NCBI RefSeq assembly: GCF_016862075.1
Contig: NZ_BOMG01000012.1
Coordinates: 1-62,992, forward strand
Origin: Actinoplanes couchii
GTDB taxonomy: Bacteria; Actinomycetota; Actinomycetes; Mycobacteriales; Micromonosporaceae
Direction: 5' to 3'
DNA length: 62,992 bases
The notes beneath the pieces were generated by a model that was given only the letters and a program-made list of their open reading frames with translations, was not told the origin of the DNA and did no database searches. Both the position numbers and the translations under genes were made by a program. Shown here in pieces: positions 1 to 8,492 of the stretch (the stretch's first letter is position 1; the number at the start of each line of letters is the position of its first letter).

Positions 1-90
1 CGTCGCCCGGGGGCACCGCGTCGCCCGGGGGCACCGCGTCGCCCGGGGGCACCGCGTCGCCCGGGGGCACCGCGTCGCCCGGGGGCACCG
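1..90. repeat. 18-bp tandem repeat, five perfect copies
   Basis: Five head-to-tail copies of CGTCGCCCGGGGGCACCG are visible, and the array may continue beyond the left edge. The unit is six codons long. One plus-strand frame reads S-P-G-G-T-A, like the linker of a secreted protein, and one minus-strand frame reads V-P-P-G-D-A. No gene can be assigned because the flank is missing. There are no spacers, so it is not a CRISPR array. Confidence 0.9.
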
Positions 91-129
91 CGTTGTTCGA
101 GGGGTGGCGGCTTGCTGGGTGTCGGGTGG

Positions 130-837
130 TTACAGGCCGAAGTGGGTTCGGTAGGCCTCCCTGCGGGACTCGTCGGTCAGTGGGGTCTCGGATCGGCCGG
201 ATGGGGTGGTCACGATCAGGGTGTGGTCGCTGATCGTGATGCGGCCGTCGGGGGTCAGGCGGGAGCAGATCGTCTTGTGGGTGAAGTGTGAGGCCGGGTT
301 GGTCCGCTGGAACCAGCAGGTGGCCTCGAAGTCGGCCAGCTCGCGGGGGCGGGTCTCGAGCAGGTAGGCCGGCTTGCCGTTGCGCAGCACCAGCACGTCG
401 CCGTCGGTGGTGTCCTCCAGGCGGAAGCGGCCGCCCGGATCCTCCTGGTCGGCCCGGGACCGCCAGTCCAGCGGGAACGTGCTGTGATCGCCGAAGCCGA
501 CATCGGCCAGCCATCGATCGTCCACCAGCAGGGCGAGATGGTCGTAGGGCGGGCCGAGCCGCTCGGCGCCGAACACCCGGGCGGCCAGCCGGGTCACCGT
601 GTGGCCCAGCTCGCCGAGCAACAGCGCGAACAGGCCGTTGAGCTCATAGCAGAACCCGCCCCGCCGCTGCCGCACGATCTTGTCGAAGAGGTCGCCGGGC
701 TCCAGCGACACCTTGTCGAGGCTCAGGTTCTCGAACGGCACTGTCGACAGATGAGCCCGGTGCAGCTCAGGCAGGTCGCGCGGGCCGTCGAGGCCGATCC
801 GGTCGAGGTACGCGGTCACATCCACGTGCTTCAGCAT
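130..837 (-). CDS. nat: Arylamine N-acetyltransferase
   Basis: Cytoplasmic acetyl-CoA:arylamine N-acetyltransferase, the family that acetylates aromatic amines and in actinomycetes is also related to amide synthases of ansamycin pathways. The catalytic triad is visible. Counted from Met20 of the longest reading, Cys63 lies in RGGFCYELNGLF, the His in YDHLALLV and the Asp in LADVGFGD. The frame is open upstream to 894, but the Met at 837 fits the family N-terminus (a helix followed by DRIGLDGP) and gives 235 residues, somewhat shorter than the usual 270-280. The gene is divergent from the sulfotransferase at 934 and no partner gene is adjacent. No polyketide genes are near, so a general xenobiotic role is more likely than macrolactam closure. 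Confidence 0.85.
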   Translation of the reverse strand: MLKHVDVTAYLDRIGLDGPRDLPELHRAHLSTVPFENLSLDKVSLEPGDLFDKIVRQRRGGFCYELNGLFALLLGELGHTVTRLAARVFGAERLGPPYDHLALLVDDRWLADVGFGDHSTFPLDWRSRADQEDPGGRFRLEDTTDGDVLVLRNGKPAYLLETRPRELADFEATCWFQRTNPASHFTHKTICSRLTPDGRITISDHTLIVTTPSGRSETPLTDESRREAYRTHFGL

Positions 838-933
838 CCAACCTGCACCTGGGTACAGGTCAAGTCCGCCCGGACGGATGAGAATCGGGATCATCTTTGC
901 AAAAGGGACAATTATTCCTTTACGGTCTCACGT

Positions 934-1914
934 ATGTCTGATCGCCCGATCTTCGTCGTCGGGTGCCCTCGCTCCGGCACCACGATGCTTCAGCTGATGC
1001 TGCACGCTCACCCTCGGATCGCGTTGCCGCCGGAGAGCCGGTTCCTGCTGCCGGCGTTCTTCCGGCGGCACGAGTTCGGGGATCTGGCGGACGCGGGGCA
1101 GCGGCGGGCGCTCGGGGAGTGGATCACCGGGACGGCGAACTTCGGCGACCTCGGGCTGGATCGGGCGGCGGTGATCGAGGCGATCGTCGCGGCACCGCCC
1201 ACCCTCGGGTCGGCGCTCGGGACGGTCTTCAAGCTCTACGCCGACCGGTTCGGCAAACCGCGCTGGGGTGACAAGCGGCCCGCCTACCTGCGTAACCTGC
1301 CGGCGATCCTGCGGCTCTTCCCGGACGCGCAGATCATCAACATCATGCGGGACGGGCGGGACTGTGTGGCGTCGCTCAAGGAGACGCCGTGGCGGCCGGC
1401 CGATTTCGACGAGCTGATCGATTACTGGGCGCGGTCGGCGGACGCCTCACTGCGGGCCGCCCGTACCTATCCGGCGGACGTCTTCCACCAGGTGCGGTAC
1501 GAGGACCTGACCGCCGATCCGGAGGCCGGGCTGCGGGCGATCTGCGACTTCCTGGGCGAGGAGTACGACCCGGCGATGGCCCGGCCGTCCGAGCTGGCCC
1601 CGGTGGCGGTGCCGACCTGGAAGACCTGGCACAAGCTGACCCGGTCGGAGGTGACCACCGCGCGGGTCAGCAGCTGGCGGCAGCGGCTGACCGACGACGA
1701 GGTGGCCCGCTGCGAGGCGGTCTTCGGCGACCGGCTGGCCCGGTTCGGCTACGAGGTGTCCACCCCGTGCCGGCGGACCACCCGGGTCCGGGCGGCCCGC
1801 ACCTGGCTGGTCGTCCGGGACCGGCTGGGTACCGCCCGCGACCGGGCCGAAGACATGCGCGGAAGCCTCCGGGCCCGCCGCCGAGGCCCGGCCCTACCGG
1901 CCCGCCTGGGGTAG
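934..1914 (+). CDS. Sulfotransferase family protein (copy 1)
   Basis: PAPS-dependent sulfotransferase family protein of 326 residues. The 5'-phosphosulfate loop CPRSGTT lies at residues 11-17, and the 3'-phosphate-binding segment MRDGRDCVASLKETPW is in the middle of the protein. The frame is open further upstream, but the ATG at 934 begins exactly where the family does (a short strand, then the P-loop). The sequence is strikingly like the protein at 34287-35291 over nearly its whole length, including the P-loop region and the 3'-loop. The acceptor substrate cannot be read from the sequence. The C-terminus is Arg-rich and differs from the paralogue. It is divergent from nat. Confidence 0.82.
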   Translation: MSDRPIFVVGCPRSGTTMLQLMLHAHPRIALPPESRFLLPAFFRRHEFGDLADAGQRRALGEWITGTANFGDLGLDRAAVIEAIVAAPPTLGSALGTVFKLYADRFGKPRWGDKRPAYLRNLPAILRLFPDAQIINIMRDGRDCVASLKETPWRPADFDELIDYWARSADASLRAARTYPADVFHQVRYEDLTADPEAGLRAICDFLGEEYDPAMARPSELAPVAVPTWKTWHKLTRSEVTTARVSSWRQRLTDDEVARCEAVFGDRLARFGYEVSTPCRRTTRVRAARTWLVVRDRLGTARDRAEDMRGSLRARRRGPALPARLG

Positions 1915-2174
1915 AAGAAAGCAAGCGGGCCCGCTGAGCGGAAAGAAGCAGCGGAAAAAAGGAAGTCGAAAGAAGCAGGCGGGAAGAAGGAAGCTTAAGG
2001 ACGCCGGCGGGAGGAAGCGAGCCGAAGGACGCCGGCGGCAAGAAGCAGGCGGGGCCCGCTGAGCGGAAAGAAGCAAGCGGGCCCCGCCTGGGCCGAAAGA
2101 GATAAGAAGGCCGAAAGAGACAAGAAGGCCGAAAGGATGGAAGGGGCACGTGGCGCCCGCCAGGCCCCAGCCGC
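1915..2174. repeat. Purine-rich, internally repetitive spacer
   Basis: This spacer separates two convergent genes. The plus strand is strongly purine-biased (runs of GAAAGAAG, AAGAAGCAGGCGGG). Several segments recur: GGGCCCGCTGAGCGGAAAGA near 1929 and 2053, GGACGCCGGCGG near 2000 and 2030, and an 18-bp unit GCCGAAAGAGAYAAGAAG in tandem at 2092-2109 and 2110-2127 with a partial third copy. I see no gene here. The minus-strand frames that cross it are low-complexity shadows. Confidence 0.75.
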
Positions 2175-2810
2175 CTACTCCTGGCCGGTGTAAGCCTTCA
2201 AAGAGTTGGCCGCCTGCTGCCGCGCCGTAGCGGGGTCGGTGCCGAAGGCGATGTCCGCCTCGGTCCAAGCGTCGGCACTGAGCCGCATGAAGGTGAGCCC
2301 GTCCTCGGACATCGCCCACGCCATGGCCGCCTCCGGCGTGATCGGTTCGGCGCCCGGAGCGGCCAGGTAGTTGGCCATGCCCCAGAACGCGCCTTCCCAG
2401 CCGAGCCCGACCGCACCCGGCCCGTACTGAGCCCAGTGCTCGTCGTCGACGTGGGCCACGTGCTCCAACTCGAACCGGGTCTGCGAACCCTCCGGGATGA
2501 TCCGCACCTCGACCCAGCTGATCTGGTCGCCGAACTCCCAGGTGGCGGACACCGACCGGGGCTTGTCGCAGGCGGTGATGGTGCCACCGGCGTTGCCCTC
2601 GAACTGGTACCGCCCGCCGAGCTGCAGGTCGCCGGAGACCGGCAGGAACCAGCGCGGGATCCGTGCTGGGTTGGTGACCACGTCCCACAGGTCGTCCGGG
2701 TCGGTGTCGTAGGCCTGGCTGATCGTCATCACGCGCGCCTCACCCGCCTCCAGGACCCGGGTGCCGATGGTCCGGCGTACGGCCGAAATCTGCTCTTTGA
2801 CGTCGATCAT
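2175..2810 (-). CDS. SRPBCC (AHSA1-like) domain protein
   Basis: A 211-residue protein of the START/SRPBCC fold, resembling the activator of Hsp90 ATPase homologue 1 (AHSA1) family. It shows the typical early strand and helix (QAYDTDPDDLWDVVTNPARI), then RWFLPVSGDLQLGGRY, and a C-terminal helix. Such proteins bind hydrophobic ligands and are often encoded next to ArsR regulators; the ligand is unknown. The start at 2810 is fixed by the ATGA overlap (2807-2810) with the arsR-type gene, which implies translational coupling. Longer in-frame readings into that gene are not needed. Confidence 0.85.
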   Translation of the reverse strand: MIDVKEQISAVRRTIGTRVLEAGEARVMTISQAYDTDPDDLWDVVTNPARIPRWFLPVSGDLQLGGRYQFEGNAGGTITACDKPRSVSATWEFGDQISWVEVRIIPEGSQTRFELEHVAHVDDEHWAQYGPGAVGLGWEGAFWGMANYLAAPGAEPITPEAAMAWAMSEDGLTFMRLSADAWTEADIAFGTDPATARQQAANSLKAYTGQE

Positions 2811-3175
2811 CCCGCGTGCCTCGTCTCGGTCGGTGCGACGCCTTCGGCCAGCCGCCGGAGGCGTTTGCCGCGGGCCACCTCGGTGGCCATCGCGGCGAGG
2901 TGCGGCGTCCAGAACCTCCGGAAGGGCGCCAGCCACTCGTCGACCTGCCGCAGCGCGGTGTGATCGACCGCGTAGAGGCGCCGGGCGCCGTCGGGGCGCA
3001 CCGTGGCGAAGCCGTTGTCGCGCAGCACCCGCAGGTGCTGGGACACGGCCGGCTGGGTGATGCCGAACTCCGCCCGGATGACGGCGGTGACGGCGCCGGA
3101 GGTCTGCTCACCCTCGGCGAGCAGCTCGAGGATCCGGCGTCGGACCGGATCCCCGAGGACATCGAACGCATGCAC
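2807..3175 (-). CDS. ArsR-family winged-helix regulator
   Basis: A 122-residue ArsR/SmtB-type repressor. It opens with FDVLGDPVRRRILELLAEGE and has the recognition helix in ITQPAVSQHLRVLRDNGF. The arsenic/zinc cysteine motifs are absent, so it belongs to the metal-independent group commonly paired with SRPBCC proteins. It is the first gene of a two-gene operon, overlapping the SRPBCC gene by four bases. A perfect palindrome, CTTATATAAG (3198-3207), lies about 23 bp upstream of the start in an AT-rich island and is a plausible autoregulatory operator. Confidence 0.88.
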   Translation of the reverse strand: MHAFDVLGDPVRRRILELLAEGEQTSGAVTAVIRAEFGITQPAVSQHLRVLRDNGFATVRPDGARRLYAVDHTALRQVDEWLAPFRRFWTPHLAAMATEVARGKRLRRLAEGVAPTETRHAG

Positions 3176-3197
3176 TCCAGCACCTTATCATCTTGAG

Positions 3198-3207
3198 CTT
3201 ATATAAG
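3198..3207. promoter_or_regulatory. Palindrome upstream of the ArsR gene (candidate operator)
   Basis: CTTATATAAG is a perfect 10-bp palindrome in an AT-rich stretch unusual for this sequence, just upstream of the start at 3175. Its position suggests the ArsR operator or core promoter. No experiment or alignment supports this. Confidence 0.4.
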
Positions 3208-3223
3208 TGGAACATTAAATAGA

Positions 3224-3259
3224 GCCGGGCTCGCCCGGTGGAAGGGAGGCGAGCCCGGC
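3224..3259 (-). terminator. Terminator downstream of the GH5 cellulase
   Basis: A perfect 12-bp stem (GCCGGGCTCGCC at 3224-3235 paired with 3248-3259) encloses a 12-nt loop. Read on the minus strand it follows the cellulase stop codon and is succeeded by TCTATTTAATG, a U-rich tail. Confidence 0.7.
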
Positions 3260-3272
3260 GGCTTGGGGAGGA

Positions 3273-4619
3273 TCAGGCGCGCAGCCGGTTGCGGAGCAGG
3301 GCGCCCGATTCGGTGAGCACGCTGGTGCCGCCGAACGCCCCGGCGGCGCAGGTGCCCGGCTTGAGCGCCGCGCTGCCCTCGCTCGCGTCGGAGAACGTCC
3401 AGTTGGCGTACCCGATCTTCAACCGGTCCAGCAGGTCCAGCCACGCGGTGGTGCTGGCCGTGTCGACCGCGCCGTCACCGGTGTAGGTGACGGTGCCGAA
3501 CTCGGTCACGAACAGCGGCAGCGAGGCCGCCGCCCGCTCCACCTCGGCGCGGTAGTTGTCCTTGTGGGACGCCGCGTAGAAGTGGAACGCGTACATCACG
3601 TTGCCGGCGCTGACCGGGTTGATCACGATCTCCGCGGAGTTGCCGCCCTCGGAGACGCCCAGCGACGACCAGCCGCGGGTGCCGACGATCACGACACCGT
3701 CCGGGTCGTTGCCGCGGATCACCGGGATGACCTGGTCGGCGTAGTTCTTGATCTGCGCCCAGCTCACCCCGTTCGGCTCGTTGGCGATCTCGTAGAGCAC
3801 GTTCTTCTTGGCCGCGTGCCGGGCCGACACCTGGGCGAAGAACGTCTTGGCCCGCTCCAGGTTGAACGCCGGGTCGCCGGGAGTGAGGATGTGGAAGTCG
3901 ATCAGCGCGTACATGCCGCGGGCGGTGGCCTCCTCGACCAGCGCGTTCACCTTCGCGGTGAAGCCCGCGGGGTCGGTCTCGTACCCGTCCTCCTGCACGT
4001 ACATCGAGATCCGGAACAGGTCGGCGTTCCAGTCGCCGGCCAGCCAGTCCAGCGCCGTGCCGGTGTAGCAGCTGGGGAACCACTGGATGCCGTGCGTGCT
4101 CATGCCCTTGAGCTGGACCGCCTGGCCGCTCTCGTTGCAGAGCTTGGTGCCGCAGACCTTCAGCTGCCCGTTGACCTGGACCGGGGTGCCGCCCGGCGAC
4201 GGCGACGGGGCGGAGGGCGACGGGGAGGGTGTGGTGCCGCCGGAGCAGGCCTGCCCGTTGACCAGGCAGGCCGTCGGCCGCCCGGTGCCGGTGGCGATGA
4301 AGCCGAAGCTGGTGGTGCCGCCCGCCGGGATCGAGGCGTTCCAGCCGGCCGGGGTGAACGTGTACGTGCTGCCGCTGGTGGCGAGCGTGCTGTTCCAGGA
4401 CTGGCCGATCGTGGTGCCGGCCGGCAGGGTCAGCTGGACCGTCCAGGTGCTGATCGCGGTCGGCCGGTCGTTGGTGACCGTGACCTGGGCCTGGTAGCCG
4501 TTGCTCCACGAGCTCTGCACGCTGAACGCCGCCGTCTCCGCGCTCGCCGGGAGCGCGAAGAAGGCGGCGGCGGCCACGGCCAGAGCCGTGACTAGGATGG
4601 TGCCGGTTCGGCGTTTCAC
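3273..4619 (-). CDS. Secreted GH5 endoglucanase with CBM2
   Basis: A 448-residue secreted cellulase. A Sec signal peptide (MKRR, hydrophobic core, LPASA) is followed by an N-terminal CBM2-type cellulose-binding module at about residues 29-125, a Pro/Ser linker at about 130-146, and a GH5 catalytic domain at about 150-448. The acid/base Glu281 is in YEIANEPNG and the nucleophile Glu373 is in VTEFGT. The start is GTG at 4619, preceded by GAGGTGATG. A perfect CebR-type box, TGGGAGCGCTCCCA, lies 49 bp upstream, so repression relieved by cello-oligosaccharides is expected. It is a monocistronic gene ended by a strong hairpin. In this family the enzyme cleaves internal beta-1,4-glucan bonds; exact substrate preference is not visible. 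Confidence 0.93.
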   Translation of the reverse strand: MKRRTGTILVTALAVAAAAFFALPASAETAAFSVQSSWSNGYQAQVTVTNDRPTAISTWTVQLTLPAGTTIGQSWNSTLATSGSTYTFTPAGWNASIPAGGTTSFGFIATGTGRPTACLVNGQACSGGTTPSPSPSAPSPSPGGTPVQVNGQLKVCGTKLCNESGQAVQLKGMSTHGIQWFPSCYTGTALDWLAGDWNADLFRISMYVQEDGYETDPAGFTAKVNALVEEATARGMYALIDFHILTPGDPAFNLERAKTFFAQVSARHAAKKNVLYEIANEPNGVSWAQIKNYADQVIPVIRGNDPDGVVIVGTRGWSSLGVSEGGNSAEIVINPVSAGNVMYAFHFYAASHKDNYRAEVERAAASLPLFVTEFGTVTYTGDGAVDTASTTAWLDLLDRLKIGYANWTFSDASEGSAALKPGTCAAGAFGGTSVLTESGALLRNRLRA

Positions 4620-4667
4620 GGGGGCATCACCTCGGGGGGATGTACGCGGGCCGGGGAAAACCCGCGC

Positions 4668-4681
4668 TGGGAGCGCTCCCA
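4668..4681. promoter_or_regulatory. CebR/CelR-type operator
   Basis: TGGGAGCGCTCCCA is a perfect 14-bp palindrome identical to the consensus recognised by LacI-family cellulose-utilisation repressors of streptomycetes and relatives (CebR, CelR). It lies between the promoter region and the GTG start of the cellulase. No cebR gene is in the window, so the regulator acts in trans. Confidence 0.85.
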
Positions 4682-4716
4682 GGGCCTCCGACTGTAACGC
4701 CCGAGTAAATCGCTGT

Positions 4717-5730
4717 CTATTCGACGACCACCGCCAACGGCGAGATCGTCAGACGTACCCGCGTCCCCTGGGTTAATTCCGGCAAATCGCCACTCGGCAC
4801 CTGGGCCACCACGAGGTGATCGTCAACGGTCACCGTGACGCGACTGAGCGAACCCAGGAAACTGCTCGTCAGCACCTTCGCGCTGGACGAGGGGTCGGGG
4901 GAGACCTGGATCGACTCCGGCCGGATCAGCGCGGTGACCGCACCGTCGGCGTGTGTGCCGACCAGCGGCAGCTTCGTGCCCAGCACCTGCACGGTATCGC
5001 CCTCGACGACGCCGGGCAGACGGTTGCTGATCCCGACGAAGTCGGCCACGAACGGCGTCGCCGGGCGCAGGTAGACCTCGGCGGGCGCGGCCAGCTGCTC
5101 CAGCTTGCCGGACTTCATCACGCCGACCCGGTCGGCGATCGCCAGAGCCTCCTCCTGGTCATGCGTGACGAAGAGGGTGGTGGTCCCGACCTCGGTCTGG
5201 ATCCGCCGGATCTCGTCGCGCAACTGCACCCGGACCTTGGCGTCCAGCGCCGACAGCGGCTCGTCCAGCAGCAGCACCTGCGGTTCGATGGCGAGCGCGC
5301 GGGCCAGGGCGACCCGCTGCTGCTGGCCGCCGGAGAGCTGGTTGGGGTAGCGGTTCTCGAAGCCGGACAAACCGACCAATTCCAGCATTTCGGCGGCCCT
5401 TTTCAAAGACCGCTTGCGCAGCCGCAGGCCGAACTCCACGTTCTGCTGGGCGTTCAGGTGCGGGAACAGGCTGTACGCCTGGAACACCATGCCCATGTCC
5501 CGCTTGCTGGCCGGCAGCCGGGTGATGTCCTTGCCGTCCACCAGCACCCGGCCGGCGGTCGCCTCCTCGAGGCCGGCGAGGATCCGCAGCGCCGTGGTCT
5601 TGCCGCAGCCGGACGGCCCGAGCAGAGCGATCAGCTCGCCGGGGGAGATCGACAGATCCAGATCGGCCAGGGCGTGCACGGTGCCGAAGGTGCGGCGCAG
5701 CCCGTCGAGATGAACGGCGACGCCGGTCAT
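4717..5730 (-). CDS. ABC importer ATP-binding protein (PotA/FbpC type)
   Basis: A 337-residue ATPase of an importer. Walker A GPSGCGKT is at residues 38-45, the signature LSGGQQQR begins at 132 and Walker B LLLDEP ends at about 158. The C-terminal third is a TOBE domain, as in spermidine/putrescine, ferric iron, thiamine and phosphonate importers. The start at 5730 is set by an ATGA overlap with the upstream permease gene. It is the last gene of the importer operon. Substrate specificity cannot be decided from the ATPase. Confidence 0.88.
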   Translation of the reverse strand: MTGVAVHLDGLRRTFGTVHALADLDLSISPGELIALLGPSGCGKTTALRILAGLEEATAGRVLVDGKDITRLPASKRDMGMVFQAYSLFPHLNAQQNVEFGLRLRKRSLKRAAEMLELVGLSGFENRYPNQLSGGQQQRVALARALAIEPQVLLLDEPLSALDAKVRVQLRDEIRRIQTEVGTTTLFVTHDQEEALAIADRVGVMKSGKLEQLAAPAEVYLRPATPFVADFVGISNRLPGVVEGDTVQVLGTKLPLVGTHADGAVTALIRPESIQVSPDPSSSAKVLTSSFLGSLSRVTVTVDDHLVVAQVPSGDLPELTQGTRVRLTISPLAVVVE

Positions 5731-6491
5731 GACTTCTTTCCCTTCCATGAACCCGCGATGGACAGCACGATCAGCAGGACGAACGCGAGAAGGAGGGCCG
5801 CCAGCGAGACGGCCACCGAGACGGTGGCGCTGCTCTTGCCCAGGAACTCGATGGCGACCTGCAGGTTGGTGCGGTGCAGCAGCGAGGCGATGGTGAACTC
5901 GCCGAGCACCAGGGCCACGGTCAGGAACGCGGCGGACAGCACGGCCGAGCGGATGTTCGGCAGCACCACCCGCACGATCACCGTGAACCAGCCGGAGCCC
6001 AGACTGCGGGCCGCCTCGGCCAGGGTCTTCACGTCGATCGCGGACAGGCCGGTGTCGACGGCCCGGTACGCAAAGGGCAATACCAGCACCGTGTACGCGA
6101 ACACCAGCGTGATCGACGAGCCGCCGACGAAGTAGTTGACCCACGCGTACACCGGGGCCAGCCCGACCACCAGCACGATCGCCGGGATCGTCAGCGGCAG
6201 CAGGCACAGGAACTCCACCAGCGGCCGCACCTTCGGCAGCCGCAGCCGCACCCAGATCGCGGTCGGCACCAGCAGCACCAGCATCAGCACCGTGGTCACC
6301 GCCGCCTGCGCCAGCGACGCGAGGATGCCCACGGCCAGCGCCGGGTAGTCGGCGCTCAGTTTCGGCCAGTTCAGCAGCAGCGGCCAGGTCTCCGGGTCAC
6401 GGGTGCTGAACTCGACCATCGCCACCAGCGGCAGCAGGAAGAACACGCCCATCACGGTCAGGACGGTCCACCGGAAAGCTACCCGAGCCAC
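5727..6491 (-). CDS. ABC importer permease, second subunit
   Basis: A 254-residue inner-membrane permease with about six hydrophobic segments and the cytoplasmic EAA loop (LAEAARSLGSGWFTVIVRVV) that docks on the ATPase. It starts with GTG at 6491 and overlaps the first permease gene by 13 bases and the ATPase gene by four. It is of the PotC/FbpB-half type. It forms the translocation channel together with the 298-residue partner. Confidence 0.87.
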   Translation of the reverse strand: MARVAFRWTVLTVMGVFFLLPLVAMVEFSTRDPETWPLLLNWPKLSADYPALAVGILASLAQAAVTTVLMLVLLVPTAIWVRLRLPKVRPLVEFLCLLPLTIPAIVLVVGLAPVYAWVNYFVGGSSITLVFAYTVLVLPFAYRAVDTGLSAIDVKTLAEAARSLGSGWFTVIVRVVLPNIRSAVLSAAFLTVALVLGEFTIASLLHRTNLQVAIEFLGKSSATVSVAVSLAALLLAFVLLIVLSIAGSWKGKKS

Positions 6492-7375
6492 TTCGCCGTC
6501 CTCTTCTGCAGCAGGGAGTAGAGGGCCATCACCACGGCCACGACCACCACCATGCCCAGTGCCATCGCCTTGCCCAGGTTCGCCTGACCGAGCACGACCT
6601 CGCTGGTCAGGGCGCCGCGGATCTGCAGCGGGACGATCGGGCTGCCCTGGCTGACCAGGGCGGCGGCGGTGGCGTACGCGGAGAAGGCGTTGGCGAACAG
6701 CAGCAGGGCCGAACCGAGGAACGCCGGCGCCAGCAGCGGCCCGGCCACCCGGGTCCAGTAGTGCCAGGTGCTGCCGCCCAGGCTGGTCGCGGCCTCACGC
6801 CACTGCGGGCGGATGCCGTCCAGCGCGGGCAGGAAGACGATCACCATGAGCGGGATCTGGAAATACGTGTAGACCAGGGTCAGACCCGGAAGTTCGAAGA
6901 GCCAGACCCCATTGGCGTACGGGTCCAGACCGTGCTCCTGCAGCCACTGCGTGACGAAGCCGGACAGTCCGATGGTGGCCAGGAACGCGAACGCCAGGGT
7001 CACGCCGCCGAACTGGGCGAGCACCCCGGCCGCCGCGGTGACCGCCCGCCGGAGCAGGCCGTCCGGCTTGCCGGTGACCAGCGCGTACGCCAGAAGTGCT
7101 CCGAGGATCGCGCCGATCACGGCGCTCGACGCGGACAGGGTGATGCTGCGGCCGAACGCCGCCAGGATGTAGTCGTCCCCGAGGGCACGCACGTTCTCCA
7201 GCGTGAACCCGCTGCCGCCGTCACCGGTGAACGCACCGATGATCACGGTGAGCGTCGGGATGACCAGGAAGATCGTCACGAACGCGAAGAACGGCACCGT
7301 GCCCAGAAGGGCGCCGCCCCGCAGGCGTGGCCGGCCGGCCACACGCTGCGGAGCGGCGGTCGCCGTCTCAGCCAA
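6479..7375 (-). CDS. ABC importer permease, first subunit
   Basis: A 298-residue permease with a Pro/Arg-rich cytoplasmic N-terminus, about six membrane segments and an EAA loop (REAATSLGGSTWHYWTRV). The likely start is TTG at 7375, overlapping the end of the binding-protein gene by eight bases; an internal GTG would be the alternative. The two non-identical permeases, one ATPase and one lipoprotein make a complete importer of the polyamine/iron/phosphonate superfamily. Confidence 0.85.
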   Translation of the reverse strand: MAETATAAPQRVAGRPRLRGGALLGTVPFFAFVTIFLVIPTLTVIIGAFTGDGGSGFTLENVRALGDDYILAAFGRSITLSASSAVIGAILGALLAYALVTGKPDGLLRRAVTAAAGVLAQFGGVTLAFAFLATIGLSGFVTQWLQEHGLDPYANGVWLFELPGLTLVYTYFQIPLMVIVFLPALDGIRPQWREAATSLGGSTWHYWTRVAGPLLAPAFLGSALLLFANAFSAYATAAALVSQGSPIVPLQIRGALTSEVVLGQANLGKAMALGMVVVVAVVMALYSLLQKRTAKWLG

Positions 7376-8492
7376 TTGCCTTGGCCCAGTTCGCGGTCAG
7401 GTACTCCTTGGCCTTGGTGTTCTGCTCCTCGGTCGGGACGACCGGCGCACCGTCGATCTTCGGCAGCGCGGCGAACGCGGTCGCGTCGATCGTGCCGGCC
7501 TTCTCCATCACCTCGGCGCGGACCGGGCGGGCGCCGCCCTTCAGCCACAGGTTCTGGCCCTCGTCGGAGTAGAGGAACTCCTGCCACAGGCGCGCGGCGG
7601 CCGGGTGCGGGGCGTCCTTGTTGATCGCCTGCACGTAGTACGAACCGAGCACGGCACCGGACGGCACGAACACCTTCCAGGTCGCCAGCTTCTTCGACTG
7701 CGCGGCGTTCAGGTAGTCCCAGTCGAAGACGACCGGGGTCTGGCCGGACTCGATGGTGGCCGAGGTCGGGTCGACGGGCAGGAAGTTGCCGGCCTTCTTC
7801 AGGTTGCCGAAGAACTCGACACCCTTGGTGATGTCGTCGACGGTGCCGCCGTTGCCGAGCGAGGCCATCTGCACGCCACCGAACGCGGCGCCGGCCTGGG
7901 TCGGGTCGCCGTTCAGGGCCACCTTGCCCTTGTACTCCGCCTTCAGCAGGTCGGCGAGGCTGGTCGGGGCCGGGACCTTGGCGCTGTCGTAACCGACCGA
8001 CATGTAGCCGCCGTAGTCGTTCACCCAGGCGCCGTTCGCGTCCTTGAGGTTCGCCGGGATCTCCTCGAACTTCTCCGTCTTGTACGGCGCGAACTTCGCG
8101 ACGTTGGCGGAGGCGACCGAGGCGCCCAGGTCGAACACGTCGGGCGCGGTGTCCTGGCCCTTGAGCTGGTCGGCGGCGTTGATCTCGTCCTGGCTGGAGC
8201 CGTCCGGCTGGGCCGAGTTGACCTTGATGCCGTACTTGTCGCCGAACGCCTTGATGATCTCGCCGTAGTTCGCCCAGTCCGGGGGCAGGGCGATGACGTT
8301 CAGCTGGCCCTCCGCCTTGGCGGCGGTGACCAGTGCTTCCAGGCCGCCCAGATCGGCGGCGCTGGTGGCGGTGGCGGCGCCGGTGGTGCTCGCCGCCGTC
8401 TCCTTCTCCGGCGGCGAGCAGGCGCTGCCCAGAGCGGCTATGGCGACGGCCGTCAGGGTGGCGGCCGCGGATCGGGCGAGGGTGGTGCGCAC
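7368..8492 (-). CDS. ABC importer substrate-binding lipoprotein
   Basis: A 374-residue extracellular solute-binding protein (family 1, AfuA/PotD-like). It starts at GTG 8492 behind an excellent ribosome site (AAGGAGGA). The signal peptide ends at a lipobox-like ALGSAC with Cys25 as the lipidated residue; Gly at -3 is slightly atypical. The mature part begins EGQLNVIALPPDWANYGEII and contains the usual bilobal pattern (PVVFDWDYLN, GSYYVQAINKDAPHP). The ligand could be a polyamine, an Fe3+ chelate or an aminophosphonate; none of the diagnostic residues is obvious enough to choose. It is the first gene of the four-gene operon ending at 4717. Confidence 0.88.
   Translation of the reverse strand: MRTTLARSAAATLTAVAIAALGSACSPPEKETAASTTGAATATSAADLGGLEALVTAAKAEGQLNVIALPPDWANYGEIIKAFGDKYGIKVNSAQPDGSSQDEINAADQLKGQDTAPDVFDLGASVASANVAKFAPYKTEKFEEIPANLKDANGAWVNDYGGYMSVGYDSAKVPAPTSLADLLKAEYKGKVALNGDPTQAGAAFGGVQMASLGNGGTVDDITKGVEFFGNLKKAGNFLPVDPTSATIESGQTPVVFDWDYLNAAQSKKLATWKVFVPSGAVLGSYYVQAINKDAPHPAAARLWQEFLYSDEGQNLWLKGGARPVRAEVMEKAGTIDATAFAALPKIDGAPVVPTEEQNTKAKEYLTANWAKAIG

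Noticed and set aside
1..90. CRISPR array
   Set aside because: The copies are contiguous with no spacers, so this is a minisatellite.
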